Origin: CAZUZD01 sp964624465
GTDB taxonomy: Bacteria > Planctomycetota > Planctomycetia > Isosphaerales > Isosphaeraceae
DNA length: 10,848 bases
NCBI GenBank assembly: GCA_964624465.1
Contig: CAZUZD010000214.1
Span: 1 to 10,848 of the forward strand
Reading direction: 5' to 3'
Under the pieces are notes generated by a model. The model was not told the origin of the DNA and ran no database searches. It saw only the letters and a program-made list of their open reading frames with translations. Every line of letters begins with the position of its first letter. Within the stretch, counting starts at the first letter, position 1. The translations under genes were made by a program, and so were the position numbers. Shown piece after piece: positions 1 through 7,910 of the stretch.

Positions 1-2037
<2,037 letters not shown>

Positions 2038-2408
2038 GGCATCCGTCACGGCGGGTCCTCTTGCGGGTCGGTCGGGCGGATCGGGGGAGGATGGCGGGCA
2101 ATCGCAGGGCGTGCCGTGGAGCCGCTGGCGGGGCCGGTCGGGAGAGGAGGCCCGGCCGCGATGCGCGGTTCGCGCGGCGCGGCCGACCCATCATCGCTTC
2201 TGGAGCCGTTCCCGGCGAGAGGTCACGTCCCGAGGCCCAGCTGTTGTCCCGCCCCGGATTCGTTCTCGTCGGGCGGATCAGCGCAGCGTCATCCGCCGGG
2301 ACGGCTCGGGAGCCCACCTCCTGACCCGGCGGATTGGCCAATCGGGCGGTTGCTCCTGCGAACGCGGCGGATGACGCTGCGCTGATCCGCCCTACAGAAC
2401 AACGATCG
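2038..2408. other. Intergenic spacer between nadR and the S9 peptidase gene
   Basis: This 371-bp spacer separates two minus-strand genes. Its nadR-proximal part is filled by the paired-inverted repeat at 2268-2395. The right arm ends only 14 bases beyond the nadR stop codon, so its transcript could fold and end or protect the pnuC-nadR mRNA, although no T-run follows. Positions 2043-2267 should hold the peptidase promoter, but I see no convincing -35/-10 pair. Long open frames across here are by-products of high GC content. Confidence 0.6.
2268..2395. repeat. Paired-inverted hairpin repeat, copy 1 (128 bp)
   Basis: Two arms, 2271-2298 and 2365-2392, are perfect 28-base inverted copies of each other, and three more outer bases match with one mismatch. 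They enclose a 66-base spacer. The arm motif begins GGGCGGATCAGCG and ends ATCCGCC. Each arm can also fold alone, since GGCGGAT pairs with ATCCGCC around a 12-base loop. The spacer contains the 12-bp palindrome GATTGGCCAATC at 2332-2343. Related elements lie at 7638-7734 and 7751-7880. The layout resembles paired REP (BIME-like) or MITE-like elements. No transposase is present. Confidence 0.9.
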
Positions 2409-3395
2409 CTACAGGTCGAACGGCCGCCGGAGCACGTCCTCGACGATCTGCACCGCCTGGGCCTCGCGGGCGGGGTAATCGCCGGTGAGGACGTGCAGCG
2501 GGGCGGCCGCGGCGCGGAGCTGCTCGACGAACCGGCCGTGCATCCAGTCGCGGATCGCCTCGCCGTCGCGGACGCCGTCCTGCACGAAGGGGACGTCGGG
2601 CGCCGTCAGGAGATAGGCGTCGACCCGGTCGCGGGCCCCCAGGGCGTCCACCTCCGGGTCGCGCGTGCCCTGGTAGCGCTCGTGCCAGGTGCCGGTCGCA
2701 AACGCGTTGGTGTCGCAGATCAGGACCCGGTTCGCCCGCCGCGCCGCCTGCTCCTCGCGTCGCTGCTGCTCGGCGGCGATGTGGCGGAACTCCTCGGCGG
2801 TCCAGGCCGGCAGCGGGTCGCTCAGGGTCAGGCCGGCGACCTTGCGTTCCCAGTGCTCGCGGCCGTACTCGGGCACCCACTCGGTGGCGAACCGCTCGGC
2901 CAGCCGCTGAGCCAGCGTCGTCTTGCCCGTCGACTCGGCCCCCACCAGCACGACCCTGCGCACGAACCAGGCCCGCACGCAGGGCTCCAGGAATTCCAGG
3001 TGATCCAGCGGCGTCCGGCGGATGGCCGTCGCCGAGATCGGCACCGTCGTCCGGTCGCGATCGACCGAGACGTGCCGGCAGCCCATCGCCCGCGCGTACG
3101 GCTCGCCGTAGCCCTCGCTGGTGAAGACGACGTCGGGCGCCCGGCCCAGGTACTGGACGGTGAATTCGGCCCAGGCGTTCGTCTCGTCGGCCAGCTCATC
3201 GGGCACCCAGCGTACGTCGCAATCGGGGTGGATCTCGCGCAGCCAGGCCGCCCGCTGCTCCCCCGAGAGCTTCTGCGACGCATGCGCCGCCACCAGCACG
3301 ACCAGGTGATCGACCGCCCGCCGGGCCGTGTCGATCAGGAGCTTGTGCCCCCGATGCGGCGGGTAGAACTTCCCGACCACGAATCCCAGGCTCAT
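2409..3395 (-). CDS. nadR: NadR-type NMN adenylyltransferase / ribosylnicotinamide kinase
   Basis: This 328-residue protein has two domains. Residues 1-140 are a nucleotidyltransferase with GKFYPPHRGH at 8-17 (the HxGH-type ATP site) and ISATAIRR at 120-127 (the ISSTxxR-type signature). Residues 146-328 are a P-loop kinase with Walker A GAESTGKTT at 152-160 and a Walker B-like strand RVLICDTN at 223-230. In the family, the kinase phosphorylates nicotinamide riboside to NMN and the first domain adenylates NMN to NAD, in the cytoplasm. The ATG at 3395 directly precedes the conserved first strand, and its ATGA overlaps the pnuC stop codon, with GGGAG nine bases upstream. Enterobacterial NadR has an extra N-terminal helix-turn-helix. 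It is absent here, so this is an enzyme, not a repressor. The frame upstream of 3395 belongs to no conserved domain. Confidence 0.95.
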   Translation of the reverse strand: MSLGFVVGKFYPPHRGHKLLIDTARRAVDHLVVLVAAHASQKLSGEQRAAWLREIHPDCDVRWVPDELADETNAWAEFTVQYLGRAPDVVFTSEGYGEPYARAMGCRHVSVDRDRTTVPISATAIRRTPLDHLEFLEPCVRAWFVRRVVLVGAESTGKTTLAQRLAERFATEWVPEYGREHWERKVAGLTLSDPLPAWTAEEFRHIAAEQQRREEQAARRANRVLICDTNAFATGTWHERYQGTRDPEVDALGARDRVDAYLLTAPDVPFVQDGVRDGEAIRDWMHGRFVEQLRAAAAPLHVLTGDYPAREAQAVQIVEDVLRRPFDL

Positions 3396-4054
3396 CGCGA
3401 GGGGCTCCCTGTCCGGGCCGACGCCTTCCAGGCCGACAGCCCGGCCGCCGCCATCGCCAGGAACACGGTGTACAGCAGCGCCGTCAGGTACAGCGACCGC
3501 GAGAGGTAGAGCGGGACGTAGATCAGGTCGACGGCGATCCACACATACCAGCTCTCCACCCGCTTGCCGTTGAGCAGCCATTGCGCGCACAGGCTGCCGG
3601 CCGTCGTGGCCGCATCCCAGGCCGACGCCGACCCACCCCAGCGCGACACGACCTGCCAGAGCACCACCGCCGCCACCGCCCCGGCCACCGCCACCCGCAG
3701 GCACACGGCCCTCGGGGCGTGCGTGACCGGCAGCGACGCGCCCTCGCCGCCGCCGCGGAGCCAGTGCGCCCAGCCGACCGCGATCAGGCCGAAGTAGACG
3801 ACCTGCAGGCCCGCGTCGGCGAGGAGCCTGGCGTCGGCGAAGACGAAGAAGAACGTCGCCACGTTCGCCAGCCCGACCGGGAAGTTCCAGACGCTCTCCC
3901 GCACCGTGAGCCAGACCGCGACGGCCCCCGTCACGAACGACGCCGCCTCCAGCGTGCTCGCCACTCCGGCCGCCCGCGCGCCGATGGCCAGGCCCGTGAC
4001 CGCGATCAGCAGGATCGGGAACACGGGCACCTTCGTCCGGTCACGGTCGTGCAT
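3392..4054 (-). CDS. pnuC: PnuC nicotinamide riboside transporter
   Basis: This 220-residue, highly hydrophobic protein has about seven membrane segments, as in PnuC (SWEET-like fold). It shows PnuC signatures: RESVWNFP at 52-59, DAGLQVVYFGLIAVGWAHW at 80-98 and ESWYVWIAVDLIYVPLYL at 167-184. The family moves nicotinamide riboside across the inner membrane by facilitated diffusion, with trapping by phosphorylation. It overlaps nadR by four bases (ATGA), so the two are almost certainly co-transcribed and translationally coupled, with the kinase supplying the trapping step. I chose the ATG at 4054 because the first membrane segment starts at about residue 11. Upstream codons in the same frame are Gly/Arg/Pro-rich and unlike a protein. 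The ribosome binding site is weak (AGGCAGG). Confidence 0.95.
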   Translation of the reverse strand: MHDRDRTKVPVFPILLIAVTGLAIGARAAGVASTLEAASFVTGAVAVWLTVRESVWNFPVGLANVATFFFVFADARLLADAGLQVVYFGLIAVGWAHWLRGGGEGASLPVTHAPRAVCLRVAVAGAVAAVVLWQVVSRWGGSASAWDAATTAGSLCAQWLLNGKRVESWYVWIAVDLIYVPLYLSRSLYLTALLYTVFLAMAAAGLSAWKASARTGSPSR

Positions 4055-4148
4055 CGGCCTGCCTGTCCCGGTCGTCCACGTCAGGGCCTCTCGCCGCGCC
4101 AGGCTGCGTCGCCCGCCCTCGCGCCCGGCCCCTGCCCTCAGGTTCCCG

Positions 4149-4154
4149 ATGATA
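4149..4154 (-). promoter_or_regulatory. Possible -10 element for pnuC-nadR
   Basis: Read on the minus strand, 4154-4149 is TATCAT, five of six matches to the sigma-70 -10 consensus, in an otherwise GC-rich region 95 bases upstream of the pnuC ATG. No good -35 hexamer lies at the right distance (TGGGAG at 4177-4172). This is a weak call. Confidence 0.2.
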
Positions 4155-4268
4155 CTCGAACCCGCCCGTCGCTCCCAAATCTCCGGTGTCCTGCCCGGGG
4201 CGGACCCGCCTTCGCGCCGGATGTGCCACTCGCCGTCTCGCCCGCCCCCGACGCTGGATTCCCCATCC

Positions 4269-4298
4269 GTGCCGTGCCGTCCTGTGCCGTGCCGTCCT
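4269..4298. repeat. 15-bp tandem repeat, two perfect copies
   Basis: GTGCCGTGCCGTCCT occurs twice head to tail (4269-4283 and 4284-4298), followed by a partial GTGTGCCGTGGG. The unit is itself built from GTGCC/GCCGT steps. It leads directly into the G-tract block and could reflect replication slippage. Confidence 0.85.
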
Positions 4299-4392
4299 GT
4301 GTGCCGTGGGCGGGGGGGGGCGGGGGGCCCTGGGGGGGGGCGGCGGGGGCGGGGCGGGGGGCCCCCCCCCCCCCCCCCCCCACGGCACACGG
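4297..4392. repeat. G-tract block plus C20 homopolymer bounded by inverted arms
   Basis: Arms at 4297-4310 and 4379-4392 are 14-base inverted copies with one G-T mismatch. Between them, 4312-4361 holds several runs of four to nine G, and 4362-4381 is twenty consecutive C. The G runs can pair with the C run in a very stable hairpin. Alternatively, they have the four-plus closely spaced G-runs needed for a G-quadruplex. It lies between divergent genes, so length changes would alter promoter spacing. The exact length may be unreliable because such runs are hard to sequence. Confidence 0.8.
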
Positions 4393-5358
4393 AATCTCCG
4401 TCGGTGGCTCCGGGATCCCGGATCCGACGATGGCGCCCGGGCTCCACGGAGACGGTGGCTGGTGTCGGTGGGCGACGATTTTGCGGGGCCAGGCGGGCGA
4501 CCGACGCCAGGGGTGGGCCGTTGCGTCGGGCGGGCTGGGGGTTTATGCCAGTGTCGGGGACGCGTGCGACGGCCCCTGCCCCCTCTCCGAGGCTGTTCCA
4601 TGAGGCGACCCATTGCCAACGCCTGGCGGGCCGTCCCGCTGCTGGCGGCGCTGGTCCTGCCTTCGGCCGCCGACCGGCCGGGTGGCCGCGTGCTGGCCCA
4701 GGACCCACCCCGCCCGGCGCCCCCGGCCCTGCCCGCCCACATCCGGCGGCTCACGACCTTCGGCGAGCGGGCCGACTGGTCGCACGACGGCAAGCGGGTG
4801 CTGTTCCTGGCGAAAACCTTCGGCGACGTGTTCGAGGCCGATGTCGCCACCGGCGAGATCCGCCTGCTGACGGGCCACTATCCGCACGCCGGCTACACCC
4901 GGGCGCTGTACCTCTCCAATGGAGACATCCTGCTCTCCGACCCCGAGGTGCTCGACCTCAAGAATCCGCAGGCCACCAGCCGGGTGCGGTGCGTGCTGTC
5001 GGTGCTCGACCGCAGCGGCACGAAGCGGCCGGTGGCGCTCGGGACCAAGTGCTCGGAGGGTCCGGCCGTGTCGCGGACGCGGCTGCACATCGCCTGGACC
5101 CACGTCGCCGCGCAATACCCCGACGAGATGCCTGCCGGCACGTCGCGCATCTCCGAGGCCGATGTGGAGTACACCGACGGCACGCCGAAGCTGGTCAACC
5201 GCCGGCTCGTGCTGGAGAGCCGCGACTTGCCGTTCCGCTGCACCCTGGAGTGCCAGAACTTCCGCCTGCCCGCCGAGCGCGAGCTGACCTTCAGCGCCTA
5301 CGGGCACCAGGCGACCGACATCTGCAGTGTGTAGTCCTATAAACTGTCTGGTTGCATT

Positions 5359-5367
5359 TGGTATACT
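5359..5367 (+). promoter_or_regulatory. Candidate extended -10 promoter for the inserted lipoprotein gene
   Basis: TGGTATACT is a TGn extended -10 followed by TATACT (five of six consensus matches) in AT-rich sequence. The likely start point near 5374 would leave a leader of about 160 bases before the lipoprotein ATG. No matching -35 is seen, which is acceptable for extended -10 promoters. Confidence 0.4.
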
Positions 5368-5403
5368 GTCCTCCAATGCAAATTCCATTTTTGTGCAAGG
5401 AAA

Positions 5404-5437
5404 TGACATCCCGTTATGTCACGCCCACGCCGGGCGT
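5404..5437 (+). other. Two abutting hairpins in the lipoprotein leader
   Basis: TGACAT (5404-5409) pairs with ATGTCA (5416-5421) around a 6-base loop. ACGCCC (5421-5426) pairs with GGGCGT (5432-5437) around a 5-base loop. They share base 5421. They could structure the 5' leader of the lipoprotein mRNA or be recombination-site structure. No known RNA family is recognised. Confidence 0.45.
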
Positions 5438-5475
5438 ACCGATGGAGCTAAGCCGCAGGTCCGCCGTCACTTGAT

Positions 5476-5517
5476 GGAAACCTTCAGTCCGCGACCAGAG
5501 CATCGCGGACGTTATCC
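5476..5517 (+). other. Strong hairpin just upstream of the lipoprotein gene, weakly attC-like
   Basis: GTCCGCGA (5487-5494) pairs perfectly with TCGCGGAC (5503-5510) around the loop CCAGAGCA. Outside it, GGAAAC (5476-5481) can pair with GTTATCC (5511-5517) if one A bulges and CTTCA is left unpaired. An AAC/GTT pair closing an imperfect hairpin just before a short gene recalls integron attC sites. At 42 bases it is shorter than known attC sites, and GTTATCC departs from GTTRRRY. A leader or mRNA-stability structure is equally likely. Confidence 0.4.
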
Positions 5518-5534
5518 AAAACAAGGAGCCGAGG

Positions 5535-5951
5535 ATGAGATTTATTCGACAGTTGAGACTTTTGCTGGGACTTGCTTTCGTGTTCGTTTCAAATCCAGGA
5601 TGCTCGAACGATCAATCGGTTCCAAAGCAAAGTCAATTGTCTCCGAAACAACCGAACTTCCCAGAAGACTGGGACCAGATCGGTATTTCGGAATCAAAAA
5701 TTGGCGATCGCACAAGCTATGTACTATCTGGTAAAAACCAGTCGCTTGAAGCTGCGATTAAGCTCCTCGGAAACCGCATTGCAAAACCGATCAAGTGTGC
5801 GGACGATATAGACAAATCCAAGAAACTTCCGAAGATTCGAATCGAGGTGAAGAACGGAACGGCTGTCGAACTCCTAACCAAGATCGCAGAGATTTTCGAC
5901 TGCAAATTAGAAGAAACTGGCGATGCCTTTATTCTTAAAAAACAACTGTAA
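5535..5951 (+). CDS. Small predicted lipoprotein with an STN-like C-terminal domain, inside the insertion
   Basis: This 138-residue protein begins MRFIRQLRLLLGLAFVFVSN-PGC. The basic n-region, hydrophobic core and Cys23 form a lipoprotein signal, although NPGC is a loose lipobox. A Ser/Gln/Pro/Lys-rich linker (24-45) follows. Residues 68-136 (SLEAAIKLLGNRIAKPI to GDAFILKK) have the alternating helix-strand pattern of secretin/TonB short N-terminal (STN-like) domains: a helix, a strand pair ending in IRIEVKNGTAVELL, a second helix, and a final strand. Two Cys (88 and 123) lie in this domain. AAGGAG ten bases upstream of ATG 5535 is the best ribosome binding site in the window. AT-rich codons such as AAA and ATT are common, unlike the neighbours, which suggests acquisition from another genome. 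The function is not known; it may be an envelope protein that binds a partner. Confidence 0.8.
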   Translation: MRFIRQLRLLLGLAFVFVSNPGCSNDQSVPKQSQLSPKQPNFPEDWDQIGISESKIGDRTSYVLSGKNQSLEAAIKLLGNRIAKPIKCADDIDKSKKLPKIRIEVKNGTAVELLTKIAEIFDCKLEETGDAFILKKQL

Positions 5952-6416
5952 AGCTCTAGGTAAAATATAAATAACTGGATTTTGCGTCGTTGTCCTGGGG
6001 GCGGACGCGGGCTGGGCTGCGGTGACCTCGACACGAAACAGATCACGAATTACTCCGACGCCCCCGACCAGTACGACGAGTCCGAGGGCATTTTTTCCCG
6101 ACGGCCAGTGGAGCTGCGTCGAGAGCGACCGCGAGAGTTTTACCGGCCGCGGCCCGGGACATGCCGACATCTGGCGGGTCTCGCTCGACGGCAAGCACCG
6201 CTGGCAGCGCCTGACCGAGTTCAACCGCGAGCCCGCGGCAAGGCCTCCAACCCGGTCGTGAGCGACGACGGCAAGTTCGTCGCCTTCCAGCTGGCCCGCT
6301 CGACCGACCCCGCCGGCGTCGGCTACGGCCTCTACCTCACCGACCTCAGCCGCGCTCCCGGCCTGGATGACCCGGGCCGCTGATTGCATCTCCTCCGATC
6401 CCACTCCAAGGCTCTC

Positions 6417-6431
6417 CACTCCCAGGGAGTG
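6417..6431. promoter_or_regulatory. 15-bp palindrome over the ribosome binding site of the thioredoxin gene
   Basis: CACTCCCAGGGAGTG is a perfect inverted repeat of 7 bases around a central A. It contains the GGGAG that serves as ribosome binding site for ATG 6439. The loop is too short for an RNA hairpin, so if functional it would be a protein-binding site. It may be chance. Confidence 0.3.
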
Positions 6432-6438
6432 ATCTCCG

Positions 6439-7566
6439 ATGCTGCGACTCTCAGGGCTGCAATTCTTGCTCGTCGCCGGCCTGATCCTGGCCGGCCTCGG
6501 CTCCACCAGCCTGGCCGATCCCGATGGGCTCAAGACGCTCGCCATCGGCGCCAGCGCCCCCGACTTCAAGCTCCCCGGCGTCGACGGCAAGACGTACAGC
6601 CTGGCCGACTTCGCCGACGCCAAGGTCCTGGTCGTCGTCTTCACCTGCAACCACTGCCCGACGGCGCAGGCGTACGAGGCGCGGCTGGAGAAGCTCACCA
6701 ACGAGTACCGGGCGAAGGGCGTGGCCGTGGTCGCCATCTCGCCGAACGACCCGCAGGCGGTGCGGCTCGACGAGCTGGGGTACACCGACCTGGACGACTC
6801 GTTCGAGGCGATGAAGGTCCGCGCTCGCGACCACAAGTATCCGTACCCCTACCTCTACGACGGCGAGACCCAGGCCACCTCGAAGGCGTACGGCGTGCTG
6901 GCCACCCCGCACGTGTACGTGTTCGACGCGGCCCGGAAGCTGCGGTACGTGGGTCGGTTCGATGACGCTGAGGTCAAGCCGGTCAGGTCGCACGATACGA
7001 TCAACGCCGTCGACGCCCTGCTCGCCGGCAGGCCGGTGCCGGTCGAGACGACCCGCGTGTTCGGCTGCTCGACGAAGTGGTCCGACAAGCGCGAGGATGC
7101 CCGCAAGTCGCTGGAGAAGTGGAACGCCGAGCCGGTGGCGCTCGAAACGATCGACGACGAGGCGGTCGCGAAGCTTGTCAAGAACGACACCGACAGGCTC
7201 CTGGTCGTGAACCTCTGGGCCACCTGGTGCGGCCCGTGCGTGGCCGAGCTACCCGAGCTGGTCGAGATCCACCGCATGTACCGCGGCCGCAAGTTGCAGC
7301 TCGTCACCATCAGCTTCGACGACCCCGAGAAGCGTGACGAGGCCCTGCGGCTCCTCAAGGAGCACCACGTCTCGGCCACCAACTTCCTGATGAAGTCGGA
7401 CAATCGCGACCGGTTTGCCGAGACCCTCGACCCCCAGTGGCCCGGCCCGATCCCCTACACGATCGTCGTCGCTCCCGGCGGCAAGGTGCTGTATCGCAAG
7501 GGTGGCGCCATCGACCCGCTGGAGCTGAAGCGGGCGATCGTGCAGCACCTGGGCCGGACGTACTGA
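6439..7566 (+). CDS. Exported protein with two thioredoxin-fold (redoxin/TlpA-like) domains
   Basis: This 375-residue protein begins with a signal-like segment, MLRLSGLQFLLVAGLILAGL, ending near SLA-DP (residue 26). Domain one (35-195) is AhpC/redoxin-like, with GASAPDFKLPGVDGK, active-site CNHC at 70-73 (in FTCNHCPTA) and cis-Pro region ATPHVY at 155-160. A linker with Cys210 follows. Domain two (238-372) is TlpA/ResA-like, with WATWCGPC (Cys264, Cys267) and cis-Pro in GPIPYT near 339. Both CxxC pairs are intact. Proteins of this kind reduce disulfides or handle thiol transfer on the outer side of the membrane. Two domains in one chain could relay electrons, which is inference. GGGAG nine bases before ATG 6439 supports the start. 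It follows the propeller pseudogene by 55 bases on the same strand and may once have been co-transcribed. Confidence 0.9.
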   Translation: MLRLSGLQFLLVAGLILAGLGSTSLADPDGLKTLAIGASAPDFKLPGVDGKTYSLADFADAKVLVVVFTCNHCPTAQAYEARLEKLTNEYRAKGVAVVAISPNDPQAVRLDELGYTDLDDSFEAMKVRARDHKYPYPYLYDGETQATSKAYGVLATPHVYVFDAARKLRYVGRFDDAEVKPVRSHDTINAVDALLAGRPVPVETTRVFGCSTKWSDKREDARKSLEKWNAEPVALETIDDEAVAKLVKNDTDRLLVVNLWATWCGPCVAELPELVEIHRMYRGRKLQLVTISFDDPEKRDEALRLLKEHHVSATNFLMKSDNRDRFAETLDPQWPGPIPYTIVVAPGGKVLYRKGGAIDPLELKRAIVQHLGRTY

Positions 7567-7598
7567 GCGGGCCATCCCCGGCAAGCGCTGGGGACGCC

Positions 7599-7618
7599 GG
7601 GGTCCAAGGACGGACCCC
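7599..7618 (+). terminator. Terminator-like hairpin after the thioredoxin gene
   Basis: GGGGTCC (7599-7605) pairs perfectly with GGACCCC (7612-7618) around AAGGAC, 32 bases past the stop codon. GCCGGGG at 7596-7602 can instead pair with CCCCGGC upstream. No T-run follows, so intrinsic termination is uncertain. Confidence 0.4.
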
Positions 7619-7637
7619 AGCCACCCGATGTTATCCC

Positions 7638-7734
7638 GTAGGGCGGATCAGCGGAGCGTCTTCCGCCGGGTCGGGTCGTAGGCCTCCACCTGGTGTGGTG
7701 GATTGCGCCGCATCCTGCGGCTGATCCACCCTAC
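7638..7734. repeat. Paired hairpin repeat, copy 2 (97 bp, diverged)
   Basis: The left arm starts GTAGGGCGGATCAGCGGAGCG at 7638, trimmed here to its first part. The right arm is the inverted GTAGGGTGGATCAGC ending at 7734. Only the outer 15 bases of the arms agree, with one mismatch. Inside, each arm folds alone: on the right GGTGGAT (7697-7703) pairs with ATCCACC (7724-7730) with an inner GCCGC/GCGGC stem. The spacer is shorter than in copies 1 and 3, so this copy may be two solo units or a rearranged element. Confidence 0.75.
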
Positions 7735-7750
7735 AGAATGCCCCTCTGGA

Positions 7751-7880
7751 GTAGGGTAGATCAGCGCCAGCGCAATCCACCGGGACGGGTTGGATGCCAT
7801 CCACGTGACCAATCCGACGGGCCGATCGAGGGGCCTCCCCTCCGGGCGCGGCGGATGACGCTGGCGCTGATCCGCCCTAC
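7751..7880. repeat. Paired-inverted hairpin repeat, copy 3 (130 bp)
   Basis: Arms 7751-7782 and 7849-7880 are 32-base inverted copies with 27 matches. They share the GTAGGG..GATCAGCG core with copy 1. The 66-base spacer is exactly as long as in copy 1, and by hand alignment about 40 of 66 spacer bases agree, so the two are homologous over their full length rather than chance pairs of solo repeats. It begins 16 bases after copy 2. Confidence 0.9.
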
Positions 7881-7910
7881 GAGAAGCGAGGATCGGCGGC
7901 TGGCCAGCGG

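Larger units (their letters stand above)
4055..4599. other. Divergent intergenic region between pnuC and the propeller pseudogene
   Basis: This 545-bp spacer lies between genes transcribed away from each other, so promoters for both should be here. It contains a weak -10-like element facing pnuC (4149-4154), a 15-bp tandem repeat (4269-4298), a G-tract block and C20 run bounded by inverted arms (4297-4392), and the 12-bp palindrome CCGGGATCCCGG at 4410-4421. Open frames here encode low-complexity Pro/Gly/Arg strings and are rejected as genes. Confidence 0.7.
5326..6020. other. Low-GC insertion of about 695 bp inside the propeller gene
   Basis: The propeller coding sequence breaks off at about 5325 and resumes at about 6021. 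CTGC is present on both sides (5322-5325 and 6017-6020), compatible with a 4-bp target duplication but short enough to be chance. Base composition changes sharply: 29 of 60 bases are G or C at 5761-5820, against 43 of 60 at 6541-6600. The segment carries a candidate promoter, a structured leader and a lipoprotein gene, but no transposase or recombinase. I see no clear terminal inverted repeats. The last 35 or so bases (5985-6020) are GC-rich again and may be host or element sequence, so the right boundary is uncertain. Confidence 0.7.
4600..6383 (+). pseudogene. Exported PD40/TolB-like beta-propeller gene, interrupted and frameshifted
   Basis: ATG 4600 (GAGG seven bases upstream) opens a frame with a signal peptide ending VLA-QD. 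PD40-type blades follow, such as ADWSHDGKRVLFLAK. The frame reads GHQATDIC, then hits a stop at 5332-5334 after 244 residues. Propeller sequence resumes at 6021 with DLDTKQITNYSDAPDQYDE and runs to TGA 6381-6383, including the PD40 strand SNPVVSDDGKFVAFQLARS. Removing 5326-6020 joins the halves in frame (DIC-GDLDTK) to give about 361 residues, a size that fits one propeller. Two further lesions exist: an extra T in the T6 run at 6091-6096, and a missing G near 6237, which restores the frame. TolB-like propellers bind peptides or proteins outside the cytoplasm; the exact role here is unknown. The gene looks inactivated, though the 5' part could still make a truncated product. Confidence 0.85.
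7567..7910. other. Convergent intergenic region filled with hairpin repeats
   Basis: This 344-bp region lies between convergent stop codons (TGA ending at 7566, plus; the esterase stop beginning at 7911, minus). It contains a terminator-like stem and two paired-hairpin elements (7638-7734 and 7751-7880) and no gene. The elements could act as bidirectional transcript ends. Confidence 0.75.

Noticed and set aside
2268..2395. CRISPR repeat
   Set aside because: The copies are inverted pairs with homologous spacers, not regularly spaced direct repeats.
4055..4200. NAD-binding riboswitch upstream of pnuC
   Set aside because: I could not match any known NAD riboswitch pattern in the pnuC leader.
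3396..4708. N-terminal extensions of nadR and pnuC to upstream ATGs
   Set aside because: The added residues are Gly/Arg/Pro strings with no domain, and the ATGA overlap fixes the nadR start.
5327..6020. Group II intron (5' GTGTG at 5327)
   Set aside because: No domain V-like sequence, no intron-encoded protein, and the 3' end lacks the expected features.
5326..6020. Ordinary insertion sequence
   Set aside because: No transposase frame and no convincing terminal inverted repeats. Only a 4-bp possible target duplication is seen.
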